Below are positions 41,792 through 49,717 of a stretch of DNA of 64,000 nt, piece by piece. A program made the position numbers and the translations under genes. Each line of letters opens with the position of its first letter. Position 1 is the first letter of the stretch. This DNA comes from Burkholderiaceae bacterium (GTDB taxonomy: Bacteria; Pseudomonadota; Gammaproteobacteria; Burkholderiales; Burkholderiaceae_C), in assembly GCA_018780645.1 (NCBI GenBank), contig JADMJJ010000002.1:241070-305069 (forward strand), in the 5' to 3' direction. A model generated the notes under the pieces. It was not told the origin of the DNA, ran no database searches, and saw only the letters and a program-made list of their open reading frames with translations.

Positions 41792-42649
41792 ATGAAAGCC
41801 CCTGCCTTCGACTACCAGAAGCCACGTTCGCTGGACGCGGTGTTCGAGCTGATGGCCAGCCATGGCGACGAGGCCCGGCTGCTGGCCGGCGGCCAGACCC
41901 TGCTGGCGACCTTGAACATGCGGCTGTCCGAGCCGGCGCTGCTGATCGACATCACCGCCATCGAGGCCTTGAAAGGCATTTCCGTGCAGGGCCAGGTCTT
42001 GCGCATCGGCGCGCTGGCCACGCACAGCGAGATCGAGGCCTCGGCGCTGGTGGCGCAGCACGCGCCGCTGCTGCGCCTGGCCGTGCCGCACATCGCACAC
42101 CGGGCGATCCGCAACCTCGGCACCTGGGGCGGCTCGATCGCCTACGCCGACCCCGCCGCCGAATGGCCCTGCTGCCTGGCCGCGCTGGACGGCGCGGTCG
42201 TGGTGCGCAGCGCCCGGGGCGAGCGGCGCATTGCCGCCAAGGACTTCTTCCTCGACCTGTACACCACGGCGCTGGCCGAGGGCGAGCTGGTCACTGCCTG
42301 CGAGCTGCCCTTGGCCCAAGCCGCGGACGTGTTCCGCTTCGATGAGCTGGCCCGCCGCCATGGCGACTACGCCATCGTCGGCCTGGCCCTGGCCGCTCGC
42401 AGCGTGCCCGGCGGCCTGGGGCAGCTGAGGCTGGCCTTTCTGGGGCTGGGCACGACACCGATACGCGCGCGGCGCACCGAGGCCCTGTTCGCAAGCACGC
42501 CGTTCACGACGATGCAGCTGGGCGCGCTGATGGACTCGCTGCTGGACGAACTGCAGCCCCTGGCCGATCTGACGAACTCGGCCGCCACCAAGCGGCATCT
42601 GGCCGGCGTGCTGACCCGCCGCCTGCTGGCCAGCGCACTGGCCGCTTGA
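41792..42649 (+). CDS. Molybdenum hydroxylase FAD-binding (medium) subunit
   Basis: The 285-residue CoxM/CutM-type subunit has the FAD-binding motif ARLLAGGQTLLATLNMRLSE near residue 30 and the second motif RNLGTWGGSIAYADPAAEWP near residue 110 (the conserved TIGG-like turn is TWGG here). A C-terminal CO-dehydrogenase flavoprotein domain follows (RFDELARRHGDYAIVGLALA). It carries electrons from the iron-sulfur subunit (42670) to FAD and then to the acceptor. It is co-transcribed with the two other subunits. Confidence 0.93.
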   Translation: MKAPAFDYQKPRSLDAVFELMASHGDEARLLAGGQTLLATLNMRLSEPALLIDITAIEALKGISVQGQVLRIGALATHSEIEASALVAQHAPLLRLAVPHIAHRAIRNLGTWGGSIAYADPAAEWPCCLAALDGAVVVRSARGERRIAAKDFFLDLYTTALAEGELVTACELPLAQAADVFRFDELARRHGDYAIVGLALAARSVPGGLGQLRLAFLGLGTTPIRARRTEALFASTPFTTMQLGALMDSLLDELQPLADLTNSAATKRHLAGVLTRRLLASALAA

Positions 42650-42669
42650 CCGAACCGCGAGAAGCAAAC

Positions 42670-43161
42670 ATGGACGACAAGCGAACCATCCACCTCACCG
42701 TCAATGGCGAAAGCCGCCACTGCGCGGTGGCGCCGCGCCAACATCTGGTGGACTTTCTGCGCGAGGACCTGGGCCTGACCGGCTCGCACCTGGGCTGCGA
42801 GCACGGCGTCTGCGGAGCCTGCACGGTCAGGCTGGACGGCCAGGTCGTGCGCGGCTGCCTGGTACTGGCGGTGCAGGCCGACGGCCGGGCGGTCGAGACC
42901 GTCGAAGGACTGACCGAGGGCGGCACCGTGCGCGATCTGCAGGACGCCTTCGTCGCCCGCAACGCGCTGCAATGCGGCTACTGCACCTCGGGCATGCTGA
43001 TGGCCGCCGCCGAGCTGCTGGACACGCGGCCGAATGCCTCGCGCGAGGAAGTGCGCGCCTGGATCTCCGGCAACTACTGCCGCTGCACCGGCTACCAGGC
43101 CATCGTCGATGCGATCTGCGACGTGCAGGCCAGCCGCCGCGCCGCAGGAGTGCCCGCATGA
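42670..43161 (+). CDS. Molybdenum hydroxylase [2Fe-2S] (small) subunit
   Basis: The 163-residue protein binds two [2Fe-2S] clusters. The plant-ferredoxin-type site is CEHGVCGACTVRLDG plus an upstream/downstream Cys, and the C-terminal site has CGYCTSGMLMAAAEL and NYCRCTGYQAIVD. All expected Cys residues are present. ATG 42670 is chosen over a TTG at 42646 because the family begins just before the ferredoxin beta sheet. It overlaps the large-subunit gene by 4 bp. Confidence 0.95.
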   Translation: MDDKRTIHLTVNGESRHCAVAPRQHLVDFLREDLGLTGSHLGCEHGVCGACTVRLDGQVVRGCLVLAVQADGRAVETVEGLTEGGTVRDLQDAFVARNALQCGYCTSGMLMAAAELLDTRPNASREEVRAWISGNYCRCTGYQAIVDAICDVQASRRAAGVPA

Positions 43162-45554
43162 ACGCCCCTGAGAAGCACCTACCCGAGCTGCGGCCCATCA
43201 CCGACGACCCGCGCTTCATCGGCGCGGCCGTCAGCCGGCCCGGCGCGCGCCGCCTGGTCGAGGGCCGCGGCACCTATGTCGATGACATCAAGCTGCCGCG
43301 CATGGCCCATGTCGTCTACTGGCGCTCGCCGGTCGCGCATTGCCGCATCGTCGCCGTCCAGCGCGACTACGCCCGGCTGATGCCCGGCGTGCTGGGCATC
43401 TTCGACGGCGCCGATGTGGCCACGATCTGCAAGCCCTGGGTCGCGACGCTGGGCCATCTGGCCGGCATGAAGTCGGCGCCGCAGTACCCGCTGGCGATGG
43501 ACCGCGCCTGCTGGCAGGGCGAACCGGTGGTGGCGGTGGTCGCCGAGACCCGGGCCCAGGCCGAGGACGCGCTGCAGTACCTCCAGGTCGAGTGGGAGGC
43601 CCTGCCCGCCACCACCGAGATGGAAACGGCGCTGGCCGCCGAGACACCGGTCATCCACCCCGAGCTGGGCGACAACCTCTGCTTCAGGCGCAGCCTGGAC
43701 ACCGGCGGCGTCGATGCCGCCTTCGCCGCCGCCGACGTGGTGGCCGAGGCCACCTTCCACTTCGGCCGCCATACTGGCGTGACCCTGGAGCCGCGCTGCC
43801 AGATCGCCGACTGGAACCCCGGCGAGCAGCGCCTGACCGTCTACCACTCGCAGCAGGCGCCGCACATGATGCAGGACCTGTACGCCCGCCAGTTCGGCCT
43901 GGCCGAATCGGCGGTGCGGGTGATCTGCAAGGACGTCGGTGGCTCCTTCGGCATCAAGGTACATGCCTATCCGGATGACTTCGCGACGGTGGCCGTGGCC
44001 ATGCTGCTGAAGCGCCCGGTCAAGTTCGTCGCCGACCGGCTGGAGTCCTTCACCAGCGACATCCATGCGCGCGAGCACCGCATCCACGGCCGCATCGCCG
44101 CCAGCAGGGCCGGCGACATCCTGGCCTTCGAGATCGACGACCTGACCGGCATCGGCCCCTACTCGATGTTCCCCCGCACCAGTGCGATCGAGGGCAACCA
44201 GGTCGTCAACCTGACCGGCGGGCCCTACAGGCACCAGCAGTACCGTGCCCACCTGAAGGTGGTGTTCCTGAACAAGCCGCCGACCTGCCAGTACCGCGGC
44301 GTCGGCCATCCGATCGCCTGCGCGGTGACCGAGGGTCTGGTCGATCTGGCCGCCGCCCGGCTGGGCATGGACGCGCTGGCCTTTCGCCAGCGCAATGTCA
44401 TTCCCGACGATGCCTACCCGACCGCCGGCGCCTCGGGCATCAAGCTCGAGCTGCTGTCGCACGAGGAATGCCTGCGCAAGATGGAGGCGCTGATCGATTA
44501 CCCGGCACTGCTGGCCGAGCAGGCGGCGCTGCGCGACAGGGGCATCTACCGCGGCATCGGCTTTGCGGCGCTGATCGAGCTGACCAACCCCGGCGCGGCC
44601 TTCTACGGCGTCGGCGGCGCACGCATTGCCGCACAGGACGGCGCGACCATCCGGCTGGAGCCTACCGGCGCGATCACCGTGCTGTGCAGCGTCGGCGAGC
44701 AGGGCCAGGGGGCCGAGGGCATCTTCGCGCAGATCGCGGCAGATGCCGTCGGCGTGGCGATGGATAAAGTCCGCGTCGTCACCGGCGACACCGACGTCAC
44801 CCCCTACGGCGGCGGCACCTGGGCCTCGCGCGGCGCGGGCATCGGCGGCGAGGCGGTGCTGCAGGCCGGCCTGGCGCTGCAGGCCAATATCGTCAAGGTC
44901 GCGGCCGTGATCCTGAACCGCGAGGCCGGCGAGCTCGCCGTGCGGCGCGACGAGATCATCGACCGCGAATCGGGCGCGGCGCTGCTGCCGCTGGCCGAGC
45001 TGGGCCGCGTCGCCTACTTCCGGCCCGACACCCTGCCGCCCGGCTTCACGCCCGAGCTGATGGTGACGCGCCACTATGCCCAGCGCGACTACCCCTTCAT
45101 CTTCACCAACGGCGTGCAGGTGTCCTACGTCGAGGTCGACATCGAGACCGGCTTCGTCAAGCTCTTGAAGCACTGGGCGGTCGAGGACTGCGGCCGCGTC
45201 ATCAACCCGATGCTGGTCGACGAGCAGATGCGCGGCGCCATCGTCCAGGGCATTGGCGGGGCGTTGTTCGAGGAATGCCTGTACGACGCCAGTGGCCAGC
45301 TGCTCAACGGCAGCATGGCCGACTATCTGGTGCCGATGTCCGGCGAGATGCCCGACATCGTCGTCGCCCATGTGCAGACGCCCACCGCCAGCTCCAAGCT
45401 CGGCGCCAAGGGCGCCGGTGAGGCCGGCACGGCTGGCGCGCCGGCGGCGGTGATGAACGCGATCAACAACGCACTGCAGCCGTTCAAGACCGCCGTTTTC
45501 TCGCAGCCGTTCACGCCGGAGAAGATCCTGCGGGCGCTGGGCAAGGTGGCCTGA
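43158..45554 (+). CDS. Molybdenum hydroxylase molybdopterin-binding (large) subunit, not CO dehydrogenase
   Basis: A 798-residue CoxL/xanthine dehydrogenase-type subunit. LVEGRGTYVDDIKLPRMAHV opens the domain, GGSFGIKVHAYPDDF is the first molybdopterin motif, and the catalytic Glu is in KGAGEAGTAGAPAAVMNAI. The residues at the substrate loop are CQYRGVGHPIACAVTEGLVD. True CO dehydrogenase has AYRCSFR there, with the Cys that holds the copper; here that Cys is absent, so CO oxidation is excluded. An aromatic or N-heterocyclic substrate is more likely, given the adjacent FAD monooxygenase and importer. No XdhC/CoxF-like maturation gene is present in the window. Confidence 0.93.
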   Translation: MNAPEKHLPELRPITDDPRFIGAAVSRPGARRLVEGRGTYVDDIKLPRMAHVVYWRSPVAHCRIVAVQRDYARLMPGVLGIFDGADVATICKPWVATLGHLAGMKSAPQYPLAMDRACWQGEPVVAVVAETRAQAEDALQYLQVEWEALPATTEMETALAAETPVIHPELGDNLCFRRSLDTGGVDAAFAAADVVAEATFHFGRHTGVTLEPRCQIADWNPGEQRLTVYHSQQAPHMMQDLYARQFGLAESAVRVICKDVGGSFGIKVHAYPDDFATVAVAMLLKRPVKFVADRLESFTSDIHAREHRIHGRIAASRAGDILAFEIDDLTGIGPYSMFPRTSAIEGNQVVNLTGGPYRHQQYRAHLKVVFLNKPPTCQYRGVGHPIACAVTEGLVDLAAARLGMDALAFRQRNVIPDDAYPTAGASGIKLELLSHEECLRKMEALIDYPALLAEQAALRDRGIYRGIGFAALIELTNPGAAFYGVGGARIAAQDGATIRLEPTGAITVLCSVGEQGQGAEGIFAQIAADAVGVAMDKVRVVTGDTDVTPYGGGTWASRGAGIGGEAVLQAGLALQANIVKVAAVILNREAGELAVRRDEIIDRESGAALLPLAELGRVAYFRPDTLPPGFTPELMVTRHYAQRDYPFIFTNGVQVSYVEVDIETGFVKLLKHWAVEDCGRVINPMLVDEQMRGAIVQGIGGALFEECLYDASGQLLNGSMADYLVPMSGEMPDIVVAHVQTPTASSKLGAKGAGEAGTAGAPAAVMNAINNALQPFKTAVFSQPFTPEKILRALGKVA

Positions 45555-45620
45555 GAGGCCGACCTCGGGCCTCAGCGGCGATACTCTCCCCACCGGCATT
45601 CCGGGGTGGGAGCAGTTCCA

Positions 45621-45677
45621 ATGGGCATGGCCAGCAACTTCTTCACGACTCAGCCAGCAGGCCGGGGGTCGGCATGA
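45621..45677 (+). CDS. Possible 18-codon leader peptide coupled to the histidine kinase
   Basis: ATG 45621, preceded by GTGGGAG at about the right distance, opens an 18-codon frame (MGMASNFFTTQPAGRGSA) whose TGA overlaps the ATG of the kinase at 45674. Such an overlap would make kinase translation depend on the short frame. There is no other evidence that it is translated, so it may be chance. Confidence 0.2.
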   Translation: MGMASNFFTTQPAGRGSA

Positions 45678-46891
45678 CCGAGGCCGAACGCGTTCTGAGC
45701 TGGTCGGGGCCGCCGGAACCCCCCGTCGCGGCGCTGCACGGCCTCGACCCGGCCCTGCTGGCCCTGACCCTGGAGCACATCAGCACCCGCGTGGCGGTGA
45801 TAGACCGCGGGCACCGCTACCTCTATCTGAACCGCGAGGCGCTGAAGTTCATGGGCCTGCCGGCCGAGCAGGTGGTGGGCCGGCACATGTCCGAGGTGCT
45901 GGACGCGGGCCTGTACCAGGGCTTCGTGCCGCTGCTGGATCGCGTGTTCGGCGGCGAGACCTTGCACATCGAGGGCTGGGTTGACTATCAGCGCCAGGGC
46001 CGGCGCTTTCGCGAGCAGACGCTGTTGCCGTTCACCGCCGCCGACGGCAGCATCCCGGCGGTGGTCGTGTGTGGCCTGGACCATACCGAACAACGCCTCA
46101 ACGAGCAGCTGTGGCAGGCCAGCGAGGCGCTGAAATCGGAGCAGATCGCCCGCCAGCGCGACGCGCTGCGCCAGAGCGAGAAGCTCAGCGCCATGGGCAG
46201 CCTGCTGGCCGGCGTCGCCCACGAGCTGAACAACCCGCTGGCGATCGTGATGGGCCGCGCCAGCCTGCTCGAGGAGCGGCTGCAGGACCGGGGCGCCGAT
46301 GTCCAGACCTGCGCCGATCTGCAGCGAATACGCGAGGCCGCCGAGCGCTGCGGCCGCATCGTGCGCACCTTCCTGAACATGGCACGCAACCGTCCGACCG
46401 AACGCGGCACCGTGCATCTGCATGGGCTGGTGCAGGCGGCCGCCGACATGCTGGCCTACAGCTACCGCAGCCACGGCATCAGCCTGGAGCTGGCGATGGC
46501 ACAAGATCTGCCCAGCCTGCAGGCCGATGGCGACCAGCTCGGCCAGGTGGTACTGAATCTGCTGGTCAATGCGCAGCAGGCGCTGGCCGCCCACGAGGGC
46601 GAGCGCCGCGTGCAGGTGAGCACCGGCCTGCGGCCCGCCGCCGATGAGGAGACACCGGCACAGCTCTGGCTGCGCTTTGCCGACAACGGCCCCGGCATAG
46701 CGGCCGCCGCGCGCGCCAGGCTGTTCGAGCCCTTCTTCACGACCAAGGCCGAGGGCAGCGGCACCGGACTGGGGCTGTCGCTGGCGCGCTCGGTGGCCCG
46801 CGAGCATGGTGGCGAGCTGGTGCTGGAGCCGACCGGCGCAACGGGCGGCGCAAGCTTTCTGCTGACACTGCCCTTGCCGCGATCGACGTAA
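45674..46891 (+). CDS. PAS-domain sensor histidine kinase (orphan)
   Basis: A 405-residue soluble kinase without transmembrane helices. A PAS domain (residues ~28-145; VIDRGHRYLYLNREALKFMG, GRHMSEVLDAGLYQGFVPLL) precedes a HisKA core with LLAGVAHELNNPLAIVMGRA. The N box VVLNLLVNAQQAL, G1 FADNGPGIAAA and G2 GSGTGLGLSLARSVAREHGG are intact, so it should be active. It starts 119 bp after the molybdenum hydroxylase large-subunit gene and has no response regulator beside it; it could sense a ligand related to that locus. The stop codon overlaps the terminator of the convergent PEP-CTERM gene. Confidence 0.9.
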   Translation: MTEAERVLSWSGPPEPPVAALHGLDPALLALTLEHISTRVAVIDRGHRYLYLNREALKFMGLPAEQVVGRHMSEVLDAGLYQGFVPLLDRVFGGETLHIEGWVDYQRQGRRFREQTLLPFTAADGSIPAVVVCGLDHTEQRLNEQLWQASEALKSEQIARQRDALRQSEKLSAMGSLLAGVAHELNNPLAIVMGRASLLEERLQDRGADVQTCADLQRIREAAERCGRIVRTFLNMARNRPTERGTVHLHGLVQAAADMLAYSYRSHGISLELAMAQDLPSLQADGDQLGQVVLNLLVNAQQALAAHEGERRVQVSTGLRPAADEETPAQLWLRFADNGPGIAAAARARLFEPFFTTKAEGSGTGLGLSLARSVAREHGGELVLEPTGATGGASFLLTLPLPRST

Positions 46892-46914
46892 AAAGGGCCC
46901 GCTGCTGCGGGCCC
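46890..46914 (-). terminator. Rho-independent terminator of the PEP-CTERM gene
   Basis: An 8-bp perfect stem (GGGCCCGC at 46895-46902 with GCGGGCCC at 46907-46914, 4-nt loop) is followed on the minus strand by five T residues (AAAAA at 46890-46894 on the plus strand). It lies 22 bp after the minus-strand PEP-CTERM stop codon at 46937. On the plus strand no T-run follows, so it mainly serves the minus-strand gene, although the stem could also stall the kinase transcript. Confidence 0.75.
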
Positions 46915-46936
46915 CGTCATTGAATCAGCCGGCGAG

Positions 46937-47542
46937 TCAGCGCTGCGCCTGCTTGCGGCGGCGCGACACCAAGCCGATGGCGGCCAGGCCGGCGATCAGC
47001 AGCGCGTAGGTCTGGGGTTCGGGCACCGAGGCCACCGAGACGTTGTCCAGCAGGGCGCCGACATTGTCACCGCCCAGATTGTGGAAGCTCAGCGTGAACG
47101 CCTGCGAGGCGCTGGGCGTGAACAGGATGGACTCGGTCGTGAAGCCGGCCGAGCTGGTGCGGGTGAAGCTCTGCAGCGGGGCGTCGCCGAACAGCACTTC
47201 AACCGCATCGCTGCCGCTGCGCTGGTTGCCGGCCAGGGCGAAGGTCAGGTTGTAGGTCACGCCGGCGTTCAGGTTCAGCGTGGTCGAGAACAGGCCGGCC
47301 TTGCCGCTGGAGCCGTCCAGGTCCACATACTTGCCGAAGGCGGGCACAAAGTTCCAGCTGGAGCCGGTACCGATCAGGTCGACGGTGCCATTGCCCACCG
47401 TCCAGGGCGTGCCGGCAGCGCTCCAGTTCAGACCGGTGTTATAGGGCGCGGCCAGGCTTTCGAAGTTGTCTGAGAAGACCACCGAAGCCGAGGCGAACAG
47501 CGGGGTGGCCAGGGCGGCAGCGATCAGGATCTTCTTGAACAT
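46937..47542 (-). CDS. PEP-CTERM sorting-domain protein
   Basis: A 201-residue exported protein. The signal peptide is MFKKILIAAALATPLFASAS. The mature part is a beta-rich domain with YVDLDGSSGKAGLFSTTLNL, YNLTFALAGNQRSGSDAVEV and FHNLGGDNVGALLDNVSV, a carbohydrate-binding-like jelly-roll pattern (DUF642-like). It ends in the exosortase signal VPEPQTYALLIAGLAAIGL with basic tail SRRRKQAQR. It is the second PEP-CTERM protein of the window and is unrelated in its mature part to that at 12940. A terminator follows the gene. Confidence 0.9.
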   Translation of the reverse strand: MFKKILIAAALATPLFASASVVFSDNFESLAAPYNTGLNWSAAGTPWTVGNGTVDLIGTGSSWNFVPAFGKYVDLDGSSGKAGLFSTTLNLNAGVTYNLTFALAGNQRSGSDAVEVLFGDAPLQSFTRTSSAGFTTESILFTPSASQAFTLSFHNLGGDNVGALLDNVSVASVPEPQTYALLIAGLAAIGLVSRRRKQAQR

Positions 47543-47680
47543 GGTGAGCGAGTTCCGGGGTCAGTTGTGAAGGGTTTGCTTGCCACCGTTGGCAGCGGAT
47601 GCCCGGACTGTGCCCAGACATGGCACACGGGTCACCCCCGCGTTCGCGGGTTGCGGCGCCTCAGGCGGCAGCCGGCCGGC

Positions 47681-49717
47681 TCAATCGTGAACTTGTGCGC
47701 GGCCGGCGGCGGCCATGGGCGTCACCCGCGGGAACTCGATCTCATAGCGCAGCTGCCCGCCCTCGGCATCGGCCAGGCAGCGCAGCTCGCCATGGAGCAG
47801 GGCATCGACCAGATGGCGCACGACCTGCTGCTGCAGGGCCAGGCCGGGGCTGGAGGCATGGGGCAGCACCAGGCACAGCAGCGCCTGCTCGCCCTGACTG
47901 CTCAGCTCCAGCCGCACCTCGGCGCCGCGTTGCAGACTGTTGGCGCTGACCGGCAACAGATTCTCCAGCAGCTGGTTGAGCACCTGCTCCAGCGTCTCGG
48001 CGTGGCCCTCGCAGCTGAGGCTGGGCGGCAGGTGCAGGCTCAGGCGCACGCCCTGGGCCTGCAGGCGCGAGGCATAGGCGCGCAGGCATTTGCGCAGCAG
48101 TCGGGCCAGGTCTTGCTGCCGCGACTCGCTCGCCTCCTGCGGCGCGACCAGACCGGCCACCGCCTTGAACCGGTCGCTGAGCTCGGCGCTGCGGTCCAGC
48201 TCTGCCTCCAGCACCGCGCAGTCATGGCTCAGGCCCTGCACGGCCGCCTGCAGCGCGGCGCGCGACGCGCGCCCGGCCTCCAGCTGCTCACGCAACACCC
48301 GGCCCTGTCGCTGCAGGCCTTGCAGGGCATCCTGGGCGCGCTGCGAGGGCTGGGCCAGGGCCTCGGCCAGGCTGCGAATCAGCTGACCCAGCGAGGCGAT
48401 CTTCTCCTGCCGCAGATAGCGTTCGACGGCCGCGCCCAGCTCGGCGCTGCGCTGCTCGATCAGCTCCTCCAGCCGCTCGTGGGCCTGGTGCAGCGCCGCC
48501 TCGACCTGGTGACGCTGGGCCATCTCGGCGTCCAGCTGCAGTATCAACTCGGCCAGCGTCTCGTTGCGTTGCGTCAGCGCCTGGGCCAGCGCCGCCCCCT
48601 GGCGGCCCAGCACCTCGTTGCGCGCCTGCAGCCGGGCAATGCGCTGCTGCTCGGCGAGGTCGTTGAAGAACCACTCGCTGTGCTCCATGCGCCGCCGCAG
48701 CTCCAGCAGGTGCAGCTGCTTGGACGCCGCCAGCGCGATGTCGGGCCGCCCGAAGGTCTCGGCCACCCGCCACAGCTGCTGCGCCATCTCGCGCAGCTCG
48801 CTCTGAGCGGCCTGCGGGCGCTGCTCCAGCTCGACCAACGCCTGTTGCAGCAGGCTCAGCGCCTGCTCGCCCTCGCCCCGCATCGCCGCCGCCAGCGCCT
48901 CGCACATGCTGGCATGCTGCAACACGACGTCCGGCAACAGGTGGTCGCGACGCAAGGCCTGCATCAGGGGCCAATGCTCAAGCGCCCGGGCGTGGTCGCC
49001 GAGACGGTATCTCCACTTCAACAGATTGCCATGCGCCGCATACTCGATCTGCGGATGCTGGCCCCCCTGCACCAGGCTCAGACCGCGCTCCGCGCAGGCA
49101 ATCGCCCGATCAATGGCACCGTCCAGCCTGCCCTCGAGTGCGGCGTAGGCGCTGGCGATGTGGGCCAGCACGATGAACTGGCTAGTGGCGTCCGGCGCCT
49201 GCGGCAGGTGCAGGCGCTCGGCCAATTGCTCCTCGCCGACCTGTATCAGCTCCGCATAGCGCTCGGCATGAAACAGCAGGGTGCAGAAAAAGGGCAGCAT
49301 GAATTGCGCGTCTGCATGCTCGGGCAATTGCTCGAACAGCTGCTGGGCTCGACGCGCCTGCTGCAGGGCGCTGCCGAAGCGGCGCTGGCGGCGCATCACG
49401 ATCGCCTGCGTCAGCAGCGCCGCGGCCTCGGCGTCGGCGTCGCCTTCGCGTTCGGCCCAGGTCAGCAGGTCGCTGGCCTGCAGCAGCAGTTCGGCGTCTG
49501 GCGCCGTGACCGCGCGCCGATGAAGCGCACAGATCTCCAGGCGGCGCAGCCAGTAGGCATCGCCCTGGGCCAGGCGCTGCAACGCCTCGGCCAGCCGCTC
49601 GGCGCCGTCCAGTTGCAAGGCGGCGATGTGCGTGCGCATGCTGCGCAGCCCGTCGCTGAGTTGACGCTGCAGTGCCGCCGGCAGCGGCGACAGGGCCGAG
49701 CTGTTGTCAGCCGCCAT
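47681..49717 (-). CDS. TPR/coiled-coil protein with degenerate histidine kinase core (pseudokinase)
   Basis: A 678-residue protein. Residues ~1-330 are helical repeats of TPR type (RRFGSALQQARRAQQLFEQL, LSLLQQALVELEQRPQAAQS), residues ~350-440 a long coiled coil (LAELILQLDAEMAQRHQVEA, LHQAHERLEELIEQR). The remainder aligns with the kinase core of the gene directly upstream (49707). The H box is broken: KIASLGQLIRSLAEALAQPS has Glu where the neighbour has the phospho-acceptor His. The ATP-binding D box (DxGxG) and G2 (GxGL) are missing (VLPHASSPG). It cannot phosphorylate itself and is probably a regulatory partner of the neighbouring kinase. Its start overlaps that gene by 11 bp. Confidence 0.85.
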   Translation of the reverse strand: MAADNSSALSPLPAALQRQLSDGLRSMRTHIAALQLDGAERLAEALQRLAQGDAYWLRRLEICALHRRAVTAPDAELLLQASDLLTWAEREGDADAEAAALLTQAIVMRRQRRFGSALQQARRAQQLFEQLPEHADAQFMLPFFCTLLFHAERYAELIQVGEEQLAERLHLPQAPDATSQFIVLAHIASAYAALEGRLDGAIDRAIACAERGLSLVQGGQHPQIEYAAHGNLLKWRYRLGDHARALEHWPLMQALRRDHLLPDVVLQHASMCEALAAAMRGEGEQALSLLQQALVELEQRPQAAQSELREMAQQLWRVAETFGRPDIALAASKQLHLLELRRRMEHSEWFFNDLAEQQRIARLQARNEVLGRQGAALAQALTQRNETLAELILQLDAEMAQRHQVEAALHQAHERLEELIEQRSAELGAAVERYLRQEKIASLGQLIRSLAEALAQPSQRAQDALQGLQRQGRVLREQLEAGRASRAALQAAVQGLSHDCAVLEAELDRSAELSDRFKAVAGLVAPQEASESRQQDLARLLRKCLRAYASRLQAQGVRLSLHLPPSLSCEGHAETLEQVLNQLLENLLPVSANSLQRGAEVRLELSSQGEQALLCLVLPHASSPGLALQQQVVRHLVDALLHGELRCLADAEGGQLRYEIEFPRVTPMAAAGRAQVHD

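Noticed and set aside
43158..45554. Annotation of the large subunit as aerobic carbon monoxide dehydrogenase CoxL
   Set aside because: The copper-binding AYRCSFR loop is replaced by QYRGVGH, and coxDEF accessory genes are missing; only the general molybdenum hydroxylase family can be claimed.
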